From positions 140,360,127-140,424,126 of the forward strand of contig NC_134833.1 in NCBI RefSeq assembly GCF_004210375.1: a stretch of 64,000 bases of DNA, read 5' to 3'. Position 1 is the first letter of the stretch. Each line of letters starts with the position of its first letter. The notes under the pieces were generated by a model. That model was not told the DNA's origin and made no database searches. It was given only the letters and a program-made list of their open reading frames with translations. Below, piece by piece: positions 12,660-27,059 of this stretch. Origin of the DNA: Tachypleus tridentatus (taxonomy: Eukaryota > Arthropoda > Merostomata > Xiphosura > Limulidae). The translations under genes and the position numbers were made by a program.

Positions 12660-12800
12660 TTTCGAATTCTGCCTTAAAGAAGCACCAAATAGCACATCGG
12701 TATGTCTGCAGACTTACAACGCTAGAAGTCGGGTTTCAATACTCTTGGTGAGCAGAGCACAGTTAGCCCATAGCTTAACTATGTGCTTAACTACACACAC
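12660..12800 (+). repeat. Second SINE family (family 2), diverged
   Basis: tRNA-like segment with tatgtctgcagacttacaac, box-B-like gggtttcaatactc and a gagcagagcacagttagccc body, ending in acacacacaaacaaaa. Confidence 0.6.
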
Positions 12801-13701
12801 AAACAAAAGCCTAAAAGAATTTCAATTGTCGCTACTGTTGAAGATTTCCTGTTATTTATTTTTAATCTTAAAATTGGTCTAAGTCGTTTGATTTGTTTTA
12901 TTTCTTTTTTTTTCTGTTATCCTAGTTATATAATTAATTCAATAATTAAATGTGAGAATTCTTGTTATTCGCAAAGTACTAATAAACTGTAGTATCTGGA
13001 TGCCTCCATTAGGTGAAGTTAATATTATTATACATGAGATATGAATTATGTTCGTGAATTTTTCTTTTTGTAAATATTCTAAAAATCGGTGTTAACGAAT
13101 CGCCGACTATTACTAGAAAAACTTTTAGATTGTTAGTATAGTGTTATCAGTGCAAACTTCTAGGTATGTTGACCTTTTAATGGGTCTATTATCATAACGT
13201 AATATATCATTTACACAAACATCTCTCTTGCCCTGCGCAGTTTGTAATATGTTTGTTTTACCATGTGTTATATAACAAAACTGGTAAAAACAGTTTGGTT
13301 AACAAAGGATTTTATTTTTGAGCCCACCTTAGTGATTTGCTTCTAATTGTATGAACCTCTCAACTTAACATTAGTAGAACGTATCAGACAAACCACAATA
13401 TAAAAAAAGAGAAAATCTTTGATTTCCTATTTATAAGGACCAGTATTTTTCGCTCCACGTTTTAGATGTCCATCTAAATGAAGACTTGTCTGTATCTTCG
13501 AAGTTCGAAATGTCAATCTATCCAAATCAATTTCCCTGTTTAATGTGATGGTTATATAACTTTTACATTCCTTATGTCTCAAGCCCCTAGTATACGTTTA
13601 CTAGAAATACATATATATATATATGTTCATAATTTGTTTTGTAAGTGTACAGTGTTAAGAGTGCTGTAACTTGGAAACAATACAACCGGTTTACATTAGC
13701 A

Positions 13702-13954
13702 GGCCCGCCATGGCCAGGTGGGTTAAGGCGTTTGACCTGTAATCTGAGGGCTGCGGGTTCGAATCCCTCTCGCTCCAAACATGCTCGCCCTTTCAGCTGT
13801 GGAAGCGTTATAATGTGACTGTCAAAAAGAGCGGGCTACCACTGTGGTAGGTGGTGATGACTAGTTGCTTTTCTTCTAGTCTTACACTGCTAAATTAGGG
13901 ACGGTTAGCGCAGATAGCCCTCGAGTTGCTTTGTGCGAAATTCGAAAACAAACA
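13702..13954 (+). repeat. tRNA-derived SINE (family 1)
   Basis: Head ggcccgccatggccaggtgg, box B gggttcgaatccc, shortened body (missing the ccaatcccactattcg part) and an a-rich tail. Confidence 0.9.
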
Positions 13955-15044
13955 ATTACATTATCAAAGCATATGCTATAATATATTTATTTCTTTAATA
14001 GCAGTAACATATGTAAAGTACATTTAATCAAATTTACCAAGTGTCGGAAAAACATGTAATATTTTCCTCCTGAAGTAACTGTTTAAACATTTTGTGGTAG
14101 TTTAAAAGTTCATACAATATAGGTGTTAGCATGCTTTTACATTTATTTATATGTTTGCATAACTAGTGACAGCAAGCTCAGCATAAGTTCAATGATTTAA
14201 GTGTACTACCTTCATGAGGAAGAACAAATCAATAAGTTTCTTAAGGCAAACTTCTTATGAAATCAATCATTTAAAAAAAAACCGTTAAAATATGAAAAAA
14301 TAAATAAAAAATGTTATTGCCATTTCTCATTAATTGGCAAGTAAGTTTTATAATATTCGTGTATCCTACAAATCGTTAAGGTTACAAGAGGCCAGCAGCT
14401 TTGATGTTTAGTCGTGACTTACGACATCCGAAGCATCGAAGTATAATTTTTAAATAGGTAGGAAAGACGTTAAGCAACTGATAACTAAAATACATTTTTA
14501 TAAATGTAATTTTTAATAAACAACATTCAACTTCATGAAGCTTAAGAAGATAAAGTGTAGAAATAGGACTGACGAGACAAAAATCTATCTAGACTTTAAA
14601 CAATCAGTCTCTATGAGACATGAAACTTTATAAATGAAGAGTTAATGTTTGGGATTAATAATCTAATAGATTAAAATACAACTAGTTAACTTATAATTTT
14701 ACAGGTTTTAGTAAAATTAATATTAAAAAAGGCAGAAGATACAGGCTGATTTTCCGCCTTGCCATTATTGGTGTAAACTCGTGGTCATTGCCAGGAATTT
14801 TTCAGAGCGGTCATTTCTAAAATGATTAGCATACATAGGCTTAAGTAAGCCTATGTATATGGTACATAGAAAAGTTCATGTCAAGCTAAATAAATATGAA
14901 CGACGTAAGTTATGAATATAAAATTATAACGGCTCTATTCAGCAGTTTTGTAACACTACATTTGTTTTTCTGGTTTTGTCAAAATTCATTTGAGGTTCAA
15001 AAGAGAAGTAATTTGTACTCAATGACTCCATTTCCATCCTTGGA

Positions 15045-15326
15045 GGCCTGACATGGCTAGGTGGGTTAAGGCGTTCGACTCGTAATCTGAGAGTCGCGAG
15101 TTCGAATCCCTGTCGCACCAAACATGCTCGCCCTTTCGGGTGTGGGGGCGTTATAACGTTATGGTCAATCCCACTTACTATTCGTTGATAAAAGAGTAGC
15201 CCGAGAGTCGGCGGTGGTTGGTGATGACTAGCTGCTTTCCCTTTGGTCTTACACTGCTAAATTAGGGACGGCTAGCAGAGATAGCCCTCGAGTAACTTTG
15301 TGCGAAATTCAAAAAACAAACAAACC
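15045..15326 (+). repeat. tRNA-derived SINE (family 1)
   Basis: Full-length: head ggcctgacatggctaggtgg, box B gagttcgaatccc and an aaacaaacaaac tail. Confidence 0.92.
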
Positions 15327-15392
15327 CACCCTTGGAGTGTAGTTAGCTTCATAATTCTTTTTCTCTTGAAATAAACCTTCATTTAGGTAAAC

Positions 15393-15659
15393 ATGATCTT
15401 AAAGTACGTCTGTACTCGACGACCTTCTAATAAAACAGAACCAAGGAATTGTGTCTCACAATACTGGTCAGCTATTCCATTTATCGACAACAACTCGGTC
15501 AGAAAAAGGAATTCTGTGCTCCCCTCAGCATTGGTGGAATCTTCTACCATTGATATTAGTAATGGAAATGCAGCAATGAAGACTTCAGGGCCAACTCGAA
15601 TACAGATTGTGCAAACTTTCCCATGTAAGATGCACCATCTAGCAATGCATCTTCGCTGA
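15393..15659 (+). other. Unassigned open frame, 88 codons
   Basis: Starts at ATG with MILKYVCTRRPSNKTEPRN and stays open to 15659. Composition is less AT-rich than the flanks. No domain or splice partner recognised on either strand. Confidence 0.2.
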
Positions 15660-16351
15660 TGAATTACATTACCATATAGGTCAGGTCAGTGTTAATAGTT
15701 AGAATCAGAATGTCACCTCAGCTGATCTTTAACATTTTTATATAAGGCCCAGGTCTCTGCTTATTTGGTAGTTATTTTCTGACAGTACCATTAAAAAATA
15801 GGAATAATCTCAAACATGTGACAGTATTTTATCAAATTTGGTGGAATCTACCATCTTTTTGTGGGTGATACTTTGTTCTCAGTGACTATTTAGAACAGAT
15901 TTGAGTGCCTATTTGTCAGTACTTTAGTCCTTGATACATAATATCCTGTCAGACAGAATAGATAATTCCTGTACCAAAGAACATAACAACTTTATTAATT
16001 TTCTATGTCACGTATTTACGGTACAACTGCATGTAAATAAAAAAAAATTGTTTTTTGAATTCCTGTACATTTAAACGTGCTATGCCTTCACTTCACAGTT
16101 TCCTTCCCTTCTCTGTTTTAGCTTTGTCCTCAAGTCAACAATTAAGTTTAAAATGAACAACCTTTAATCTTACGATCTGATCAAGTAGCCCATTACTTTA
16201 CTTCTAAGAACACGTAACCGCTACTTTGATGACACAAACTCTTTAACAATGAATTACATTAAGTACAATACAAAGCAAAACTCTTTAACAGTTATTTCAA
16301 TCTAATCACAAACAATAAAACAATATTTCGTTTTGATTTTAAAATTAAAAT

Positions 16352-19300
16352 TCACACTGGACAAAACATAATATTCTAATCACACTGGACAAAACATAAT
16401 ATTCTAATCACACTGGACAAAACACAATATTCTAATCACACTGGACAAAACACAATATTCTAATCACACTGGACAAAACACAATATTCTAATCACACTAG
16501 GCAAAACACAATATTCTAATCACACTGGACAAAACACAATATTCTAATCACACTGGACAAAACACAATATTCTAATCACACTAGGCAAAACACAATATTC
16601 TAATCACACTGGACAAAACACAATATTCTAATCACACTGGACAAAACACAATATTCTAATCACACTGGACAAAACACAATATTCTAATCACACTGGACAA
16701 AACACAATATTCTAATCACACTGGACAAAACACAATATTCTAATCACACTGGACAAAACACAATATTCTAATCACACTGGACAAAACACAATATTCTAAT
16801 CACACTAGGCAAAACACAATATTCTAATCACACTGGACAAAACACAATATTCTAATCACACTGGACAAAACACAATATTCTAATCACACTGGACAAAACA
16901 CAATATTCTAATCACACTGGACAAAACACAATATTCTAATCACACTAGGCAAAACACAATATTCTAATCACACTGGACAAAACACAATATTCTAATCACA
17001 CTGGACAAAACACAATATTCTAATCACACTGGACAAAACACAATATTCTAATCACACTGGACAAAACACAATATTCTAATCACACTGGACAAAACACAAT
17101 ATTCTAATCACACTAGGCAAAACACAATATTCTAATCACACTGGACAAAACACAATATTCTAATCACACTGGACAAAACACAATATTCTAATCACACTGG
17201 ACAAAACACAATATTCTAATCACACTGGACAAAACACAATATTCTAATCACACTGGACAAAACACAATATTCTAATCACACTGGACAAAACACAATATTC
17301 TAATCACACTGGACAAAACACAATATTCTAATCACACTGGACAAAACACAATATTCTAATCACACTGGACAAAACACAATATTCTAATCACACTGGACAA
17401 AACACAATATTCTAATCACACTGGACAAAACACAATATTCTAATCACACTGGACAAAACACAATATTCTAATCACACTGGACAAAACACAATATTCTAAT
17501 CACACTGGACAAAACACAATATTCTAATCACACTGGACAAAACATAATATTCTAATCACACTGGACAAAACACAATATTCTAATCACACTGGACAAAACA
17601 CAATATTCTAATCACACTGGACAAAACATAATATTCTAATCACACTGGACAAAACACAATATTCTAATCACACTGGACAAAACACAATATTCTAATCACA
17701 CTGGACAAAACACAATATTCTAATCACACTGGACAAAACACAATATTCTAATCACACTGGACAAAACACAATATTCTAATCACACTGGACAAAACACAAT
17801 ATTCTAATCACACTGGACAAAACACAATATTCTAATCACACTGGACAAAACACAATATTCTAATCACACTGGACAAAACACAATATTCTAATCACACTAT
17901 TCTAATCACACTGGACAAAACACAATATTCTAATCACACTGGACAAAACACAATATTCTAATCACACTGGACAAAACACAATATTCTAATCACACTGGAC
18001 AAAACACAATATTCTAATCACACTGGACAAAACACAATATTCTAATCACACTAGGACAAAACACAATATTCTAATCACACTGGACAAAACACAATATTCT
18101 AATCACACTAGGACAAAACACAATATTCTAATCACACTGGACAAAACACAATATTCTAATCACACTGGGCAAAACACAATATTCTAATCACACTGGACAA
18201 AACACAATATTCTAATCACACTGGACAAAACACAATATTCTAATCACACTGGGCAAAACAAATATTCTAATCAACTGGACAAAACACAATATTCTAATCA
18301 CACTGGACAAAACACAATATTCTAATCACACTGGACAAAACACAATATTCTAATCACACTGGACAAAACACAATATTCTAATCACACTGGACAAAACATT
18401 ATTCTAATCACACTGGACAAAACACAATATTTTAATCACACTGGACAAAACACAATATTCTAATCACACTGGACAAAACACAATATTCTAATCACACTAG
18501 GCAAAACACAATATTCTAATCACACTGGACAAAACACAATATTCTAATCACACTAGGCAAAACACAATATTCTAATCACACTGGACAAAACACAATATTC
18601 TAATCACACTGGACAAAACACAATATTCTAATCACACTGGACAAAACACAATATTCTAATCACACTGGACAAAACACAATATTCTAATCACACTAGGCAA
18701 AACACAATATTCTAATCACACTGGACAAAACATAATATTCTAATCACACTGGACAAAACACAATATTCTAATCACACTGGACAAAACACAATATTCTAAT
18801 CACACTGGACAAAACACAATATTCTAATCACACTGGACAAAACACAATATTCTAATCACACTGGACAAAACACAATATTCTAATCACACTAGGCAAAACA
18901 CAATATTCTAATCACACTGGACAAAACACAATATTCTAATCACACTAGGCAAAACACAATATTCTAATCACACTGGACAAAACACAATATTCTAATCACA
19001 CTGGACAAAACACAATATTCTAATCACACTGGACAAAACACAATATTCTAATCACACTAGGCAAAACACAATATTCTAATCACACTAGGCAAAACATAAT
19101 ATTCTAATCACACTGGACAAAACATAATATTCTAATCACACTGGACAAAACACAATATTTTAATCACACTGGACAAAACACAATATTCTAATCACACTGG
19201 ACAAAACACAATATTCTAATCACACTGGACAAAACACAATATTCTAATCACACTGGACAAAACACAATATTCTAATCACACTAGGCAAAACATAATATTC

Positions 19301-21951
19301 TAATCACACTGGACAAAACACAATATTCTAATATTCAAATCAATCACTGGACAAAACATAATATTCTAATCACACTGGACAAAACACAATATTCTAATCA
19401 CACTGGACAAAACACAATATTCTAATCACACTGGACAAAACACAATATTCTAATCACACTGGACAAAACACAATATTCTAATCACACTGGACAAAACACA
19501 ATATTCTAATCACACTGGACAAAACACAATATTCTAATCACACTGGACAAAACACAATATTCTAATCACACTGGACAAAACATAATATTCTAATCACACT
19601 GGACAAAACATAATATTCTAATCACACTGGACAAAACACAATATTCTAATCACACTGGACAAAACACAATATTCTAATCACACTGGACAAAACACAATAT
19701 TCTAATCACACTGGACAAAACACAATATTCTAATCACACTGGACAAAACACAATATTCTAATCACACTGGACAAAACACAATATTCTAATCACACTGGAC
19801 AAAACACAATATTCTAATCACACTGGACAAAACACAATATTCTAATCACACTGGACAAAACACAATATTCTAATCACACTGGACAAAACACAATATTCTA
19901 ATCACACTGGGCAAAACATAATATTCTAATCACACTGGACAAAACACAATATTCTAATCACACTGGACAAAACACAATATTCTAATCACACTGGACAAAA
20001 CACAATATTCTAATCACACTAGGCAAAACATAATATTCTAATCACACTGGACAAAACACAATATTCTAATCACACTGGACAAAACACAATATTCTAATCA
20101 CACTGGACAAAACACAATATTCTAATCACACTGGACAAAACACAATATTCTAATCACACTGGACAAAACACAATATTCTAATCACACTGGACAAAACACA
20201 ATATTCTAATCACACTGGACAAAACACAATATTCTAATCACACTGGACAAAACACAATATTCTAATCACACTGGACAAAACACAATATTCTAATCACACT
20301 GGACAAAACACAATATTCTAATCACACTGGAAAACAAAATTCAAAACAATATTCTAATCACACTATTCTAATCACACTGGAAAACAAAACAATCACACTG
20401 GACAATATTTCTAATCACACTGGACAAAACACAATATTCTAATCACACTGGACAAAACACAATATTCTAATCACACTGGACAAAACACAATATTCTAATC
20501 ACACTGGACAAAACACAATATTCTAATCACACTGGACAAAACACAATATTCTAATCAATCACACTGGACAAAACACAATATTCTAATCACACTGGACAAA
20601 ACACAATATTCTAATCACACTGGACAAAACACAATATTCTAATCACACTGGACAAAACACAATATTCTAATCACACTGGACAAAACACAATATTCTAATC
20701 ACACTATTCTAATCACACTGGACAAAACACAATATTCTAATCACACTAGGCAAAACATAATATTCTAATCACACTGGACAAAACACAATATTCTAATCAC
20801 ACTAGGCAAAACATAATATTCTAATCACACTGGACAAAACACAATATTCTAATCACACTGGAAAAAACACAATATTCTAATCACACTGGACAAAACACAA
20901 TATTCTAATCACACTGGACAAAACACAATATTCTAATCACACTAGGCAAAACACAATATTCTAATCACACTGGACAAAACATAATATTCTAATCACAGTG
21001 GACAAAACACAATATTCTAATCACACTGGACAAAACACAATATTCTAATCACACTAGGCAAAACATAATATTCTAATCACACTGGACAAAACACAATATT
21101 CTAATCACACTAGGCAAAACATAATATTCTAATCACACTGGACAAAACATAATATTATAATTACACTGGACAAAACACAATATTCTAATCACACTGGACA
21201 AAACACAATATTCTAATCACACTGGACAAAACACAATATTCTAATCACACTGGACAAAACACAATATTCTAATCACACTGGACAAAACACAATATTCTAA
21301 TCACACTAGGCAAAACATAATATTCTAATCACACTGGACAAAACATAATATTCTAATCACACTGGACAAAACACAATATTCTAATCACACTGGACAAAAC
21401 ATAATATTCTAATCACACTGGACAAAACATAATATTCTAATCACACTAGGCAAAACACAATATTCTAATCACACTGGACAAAACACAATATTCTAATCAC
21501 ACTAGGCAAAACACAATATTCTAATCACACTGGACAAAACACAATATTCTAATCACACTAGGCAAAACACAATATTCTAATCACACTGGAAAAAACACAA
21601 TATTCTAATCACACTGGAAAAAACACAATATTCTAATCACACTGGACAAAACACAATATTCTAATCACACTGGACAAAACACAATATTCTAATCACACTA
21701 GGCAAAACACAATATTCTAATCACACTGGACAAAACATAATATTCTAATCACAGTGGACAAAACACAATATTCTAATCACACTAGGCAAAACACAATATT
21801 CTAATCACACTAGGCAAAACATAATATTCTAATCACACTGGACAAAACACAATATTCTAATCACACTAGGCAAAACACAATATTCTAATCACACTGGACA
21901 AAACACAATATTCTAATCACACTGGACAAAACAAAATATTCTAATCACACT
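16352..21951. repeat. 28-bp minisatellite, about 200 copies
   Basis: A 5600-bp array of a 28-bp unit (attctaatcacactggacaa plus aacacaat). The main variants are ctggac/ctaggc and acacaat/acataat, scattered through the array. Occasional small indels occur near 17900, 18055-18110, 18255-18280, 19330 and 20330-20410. The unit is AT-rich and has no coding potential. The span equals about 200 units. Confidence 0.97.
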
Positions 21952-22000
21952 ATAAGACTAGTGGTTTATTTATGCGAAAGTATCTCTTTAAAAGAATAAA

Positions 22001-22757
22001 CCTTTAATCAGATACAAAACACAAGTAAAATAGTTCTTTACAAAGATTCTATAAACCTTTAATCAGATACAAAACACAAGTAAAATAGTTCTTTACAAAG
22101 ATTCTATGAACCTTTAATCAGATACAAAACACAAGTAAAATAGTTCTTTACAAAGATTCTATGAACCTTTAATCAGATACAAAACACAAGTAAAATAGTT
22201 CTTTACAAAGATTCTATGAACCTTTAATCAGATACAAAACACAAGTAAAATAGTTCTTTACAAAGATTCTATGAACCTTTAATCAGATACAAAACACAAG
22301 TAAAATAGTTCTTTACAAAGATTCTATGAACCTTTAATCAGATACAAAACACAAGTAAAATAGTTCTTTACAAAGATTCTATGAACCTTTAATCAGATAC
22401 AAAACACAAGTAAAATAGTTCTTTACAAAGATTCTATGAACCTTTAATCAGATACAAAACACAAGTAAAATAGTTCTTTACAAAGATTCTATGAACCTTT
22501 AATCAGATACAAAACACAAGTAAAATAGTTCTTTACAAAGATTCTATGAACCTTTAATCAGATACAAAACACAAGTAAAATAGTTCTTTACAAAGATTCT
22601 ATGAACCTTTAATCAGATACAAAACACAAGTAAAATAGTTCTTTAGATTCTATGAACCTTTAATGAGATACAAAACACAAGTAAAATAGTTCTTTAGATT
22701 CTATGAACCTTTAATCAGATACAAAACACAAGTAAAATAGTTCTTTAGATTCTATGA
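22001..22757. repeat. 55-bp tandem repeat, about 14 copies
   Basis: The unit begins cctttaatcagatacaaaac and ends near gattctatgaa. Eleven 55-bp copies are followed by three 51-bp copies that lack four bases in ctttacaaag. Copies are otherwise nearly identical. The array starts 50 bp after the end of the 28-bp array. Confidence 0.95.
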
Positions 22758-22814
22758 TCAAAAGAAAAATAGAATAAAAGTCCTTTAGCAAAGAAACATC
22801 ACACGTTTAACTTT

Positions 22815-22944
22815 AACATTGGTTCAGAGAAATTATATTTAACATTGGTTCAGAGAAATTATATTTAACATTGGTTCAGAGAAATTATATTTAACATTGG
22901 TTCAGAGAAATTATATTTAACATTGGTTCACAGAAATTATATTT
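22815..22944. repeat. 26-bp tandem repeat, 5 copies
   Basis: Five exact-length copies of aacattggttcagagaaatt plus atattt; the last has one change (cagag to cacag). Confidence 0.95.
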
Positions 22945-23706
22945 GTGAAAAAGGCAGTCTAATGAAAATTCAAACGAAAAATGCCATTTAATGTTGAACA
23001 TAAAACACATTGAACGAATATAAAATTCCTTTAATAAAGAAACTACAACAACAAAAATACTCTCACTGAACAACAAAATAATGATTACAAAGATAAATTG
23101 ATAAAAGAATTATCTCGTTTAACACTGAAATTCATATGACATAAAAAATAAAAATATTTCCCAAAACTAACCATTTCTCGCTCATACACATTCGGGTGTA
23201 CAAGCAGGTAGTGCTAGATTTACAACATTCACATCAGATGAAAGAAAACGATAGATACATTGCATTTAAATATCACTCAGCAGTGTAGAAAAGCAGGGAA
23301 CACCATGACATAATGACTATCGGAGGTTTGAGGATCGAGCAGTAACTTTACAATGTTGTGTGTAATCTGTGCTTCCAGTACTACTTGATGGCTCAGAAAG
23401 CATGAGTCACAATACACTTTCAATCAGTTGTTTTATAACTACTTGATCATCATGTGGAAATCACATAATGTAGTGTATACATTACAGTGTACTTCATAAC
23501 TTGAAAAGCAAGGAACACCACTTCTTTTAACCAATCAGGTGCTTGACTGAATAAAAGTCCTAGATTTCTTAATAAAGAGTTCATCATACGAGGCAGTCTG
23601 TGCATAGTATTTTATGTTAAGTTGTAAGTATATCTGCTTAATAGTTAGTATTACCTATTCTGTTAAACTACCAGATTGGGGATGATAAGATAACGCTTGA
23701 GTATTC
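22945..23706. other. Spacer between the 26-bp and 107-bp arrays
   Basis: AT-rich, no repeat above a few copies and no coding signal. Confidence 0.6.
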
Positions 23707-26700
23707 GCCAGAATCTAACATTTGGTGTTGAAGTTAGCTTCCTCATCCATGTGGATTTCTTCCAGTTGTCCAAATTGTGCTATTCAGTTCTTGTTTAACA
23801 CTTCTGGAATCTACCCAGAATCTAACATTTGGTGTTGAAGTTAGCTTCCTCATCCATGTGGATTTCTTCCAGTTGTCCAAATTGTGCTATTCAGTTCTTG
23901 TTTAACACTTCTGGAATCTACCCAGAATCTAACATTTGGTGTTGAAGTTAGCTTCCTCATCCATGTGGATTTCTTCCAGTTGTCCAAATTGTGCTATTCA
24001 GTTCTTGTTTAACACTTCTGGAATCTACCCAGAATCTAACATTTGGTGTTGAAGTTAGCTTCCTCATCCATGTGGATTTCTTCCAGTTGTCCAAATTGTG
24101 CTATTCAGTTCTTGTTTAACACTTCTGGAATCTACCCAGAATCTAACATTTGGTGTTGAAGTTAGCTTCCTCATCCATGTGGATTTCTTCCAGTTGTCCA
24201 AATTGTGCTATTCAGTTCTTGTTTAACACTTCTGGAATCTACCCAGAATCTAACATTTGGTGTTGAAGTTAGCTTCCTCATCCATGTGGATTTCTTCCAG
24301 TTGTCCAAATTGTGCTATTCAGTTCTTGTTTAACACTTCTGGAATCTACCCAGAATCTAACATTTGGTGTTGAAGTTAGCTTCCTCATCCATGTGGATTT
24401 CTTCCAGTTGTCCAAATTGTGCTATTCAGTTCTTGTTTAACACTTCTGGAATCTACCCAGAATCTAACATTTGGTGTTGAAGTTAGCTTCCTCATCCATG
24501 TGGATTTCTTCCAGTTGTCCAAATTGTGCTATTCAGTTCTTGTTTAACACTTCTGGAATCTACCCAGAATCTAACATTTGGTGTTGAAGTTAGCTTCCTC
24601 ATCCATGTGGATTTCTTCCAGTTGTCCAAATTGTGCTATTCAGTTCTTGTTTAACACTTCTGGAATCTACCCAGAATCTAACATTTGGTGTTGAAGTTAG
24701 CTTCCTCATCCATGTGGATTTCTTCCAGTTGTCCAAATTGTGCTATTCAGTTCTTGTTTAACACTTCTGGAATCTACCCAGAATCTAACATTTGGTGTTG
24801 AAGTTAGCTTCCTCATCCATGTGGATTTCTTCCAGTTGTCCAAATTGTGCTATTCAGTTCTTGTTTAACACTTCTGGAATCTACCCAGAATCTAACATTT
24901 GGTGTTGAAGTTAGCTTCCTCATCCATGTGGATTTCTTCCAGTTGTCCAAATTGTGCTATTCAGTTCTTGTTTAACACTTCTGGAATCTACCCAGAATCT
25001 AACATTTGGTGTTGAAGTTAGCTTCCTCATCCATGTGGATTTCTTCCAGTTGTCCAAATTGTGCTATTCAGTTCTTGTTTAACACTTCTGGAATCTACCC
25101 AGAATCTAACATTTGGTGTTGAAGTTAGCTTCCTCATCCATGTGGATTTCTTCCAGTTGTCCAAATTGTGCTATTCAGTTCTTGTTTAACACTTCTGGAA
25201 TCTACCCAGAATCTAACATTTGGTGTTGAAGTTAGCTTCCTCATCCATGTGGATTTCTTCCAGTTGTCCAAATTGTGCTATTCAGTTCTTGTTTAACACT
25301 TCTGGAATCTACCCAGAATCTAACATTTGGTGTTGAAGTTAGCTTCCTCATCCATGTGGATTTCTTCCAGTTGTCCAAATTGTGCTATTCAGTTCTTGTT
25401 TAACACTTCTGGAATCTACCCAGAATCTAACATTTGGTGTTGAAGTTAGCTTCCTCATCCATGTGGATTTCTTCCAGTTGTCCAAATTGTGCTATTCAGT
25501 TCTTGTTTAACACTTCTGGAATCTACCCAGAATCTAACATTTGGTGTTGAAGTTAGCTTCCTCATCCATGTGGATTTCTTCCAGTTGTCCAAATTGTGCT
25601 ATTCAGTTCTTGTTTAACACTTCTGGAATCTACCCAGAATCTAACATTTGGTGTTGAAGTTAGCTTCCTCATCCATGTGGATTTCTTCCAGTTGTCCAAA
25701 TTGTGCTATTCAGTTCTTGTTTAACACTTCTGGAATCTACCCAGAATCTAACATTTGGTGTTGAAGTTAGCTTCCTCATCCATGTGGATTTCTTCCAGTT
25801 GTCCAAATTGTGCTATTCAGTTCTTGTTTAACACTTCTGGAATCTACCCAGAATCTAACATTTGGTGTTGAAGTTAGCTTCCTCATCCATGTGGATTTCT
25901 TCCAGTTGTCCAAATTGTGCTATTCAGTTCTTGTTTAACACTTCTGGAATCTACCCAGAATCTAACATTTGGTGTTGAAGTTAGCTTCCTCATCCATGTG
26001 GATTTCTTCCAGTTGTCCAAATTGTGCTATTCAGTTCTTGTTTAACACTTCTGGAATCTACCCAGAATCTAACATTTGGTGTTGAAGTTAGCTTCCTCAT
26101 CCATGTGGATTTCTTCCAGTTGTCCAAATTGTGCTATTCAGTTCTTGTTTAACACTTCTGGAATCTACCCAGAATCTAACATTTGGTGTTGAAGTTAGCT
26201 TCCTCATCCATGTGGATTTCTTCCAGTTGTCCAAATTGTGCTATTCAGTTCTTGTTTAACACTTCTGGAATCTACCCAGAATCTAACATTTGGTGTTGAA
26301 GTTAGCTTCCTCATCCATGTGGATTTCTTCCAGTTGTCCAAATTGTGCTATTCAGTTCTTGTTTAACACTTCTGGAATCTACCCAGAATCTAACATTTGG
26401 TGTTGAAGTTAGCTTCCTCATCCATGTGGATTTCTTCCAGTTGTCCAAATTGTGCTATTCAGTTCTTGTTTAACACTTCTGGAATCTACCCAGAATCTAA
26501 CATTTGGTGTTGAAGTTAGCTTCCTCATCCATGTGGATTTCTTCCAGTTGTCCAAATTGTGCTATTCAGTTCTTGTTTAACACTTCTGGAATCTACCCAG
26601 AATCTAACATTTGGTGTTGAAGTTAGCTTCCTCATCCATGTGGATTTCTTCCAGTTGTCCAAATTGTGCTATTCAGTTCTTGTTTAACACTTCTGGAATC

Positions 26701-26916
26701 TACCCAGAATCTAACATTTGGTGTTGAAGTTAGCTTCCTCATCCATGTGGATTTCTTCCAGTTGTCCAAATTGTGCTATTCAGTTCTTGTTTAACACTTC
26801 TGGAATCTACCCAGAATCTAACATTTGGTGTTGAAGTTAGCTTCCTCATCCATGTGGATTTCTTCCAGTTGTCCAAATTGTCCTATTCAGTTCTTGTTTA
26901 ACACTTCTGGAATCTA
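23707..26916. repeat. 107-bp tandem repeat, 30 near-identical copies
   Basis: Exactly 30 x 107 bp = 3210 bp. The unit starts cccagaatctaacatttggt and ends cttctggaatcta. I see only two changes, at the two edge copies: first copy gcc for ccc, last copy tcctatt for tgctatt. The unit length is not a multiple of 3 and no frame stays open across units. Such uniformity implies very recent amplification or strong homogenisation. Confidence 0.97.
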
Positions 26917-27059
26917 CAAATTGGTAAGGTCTCATCACATGAAGAGATGGTTTGTCAGCATTTCAATGATGCAAAATCAGGTGCTGAATAATGACATCTT
27001 GCAGCATTAAGAAATTAGCACACAGGATCACATACAAAAATTGTAATGTTTCATAAACG

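Larger units (their letters stand above)
8990..13700. other. AT-rich intergenic stretch without recognised genes
   Basis: Contains short AT/CA microsatellites (near 11400-11420), T-runs, and one family 2 SINE at 12660-12800. Short open frames here have no recognisable domains. Confidence 0.6.
13955..16351. other. AT-rich stretch between SINE and satellite
   Basis: Apart from the SINE at 15045 and the small open frame at 15393, I see nothing identifiable. Confidence 0.55.

Noticed and set aside
16352-21951. CRISPR-like regularly spaced repeat
   Set aside because: There are no unique spacers; the unit is contiguous and the genome is eukaryotic.
26825-27010. Open frame across the last 107-bp unit
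   Set aside because: It exists only because the last unit breaks the repeat; no homology.
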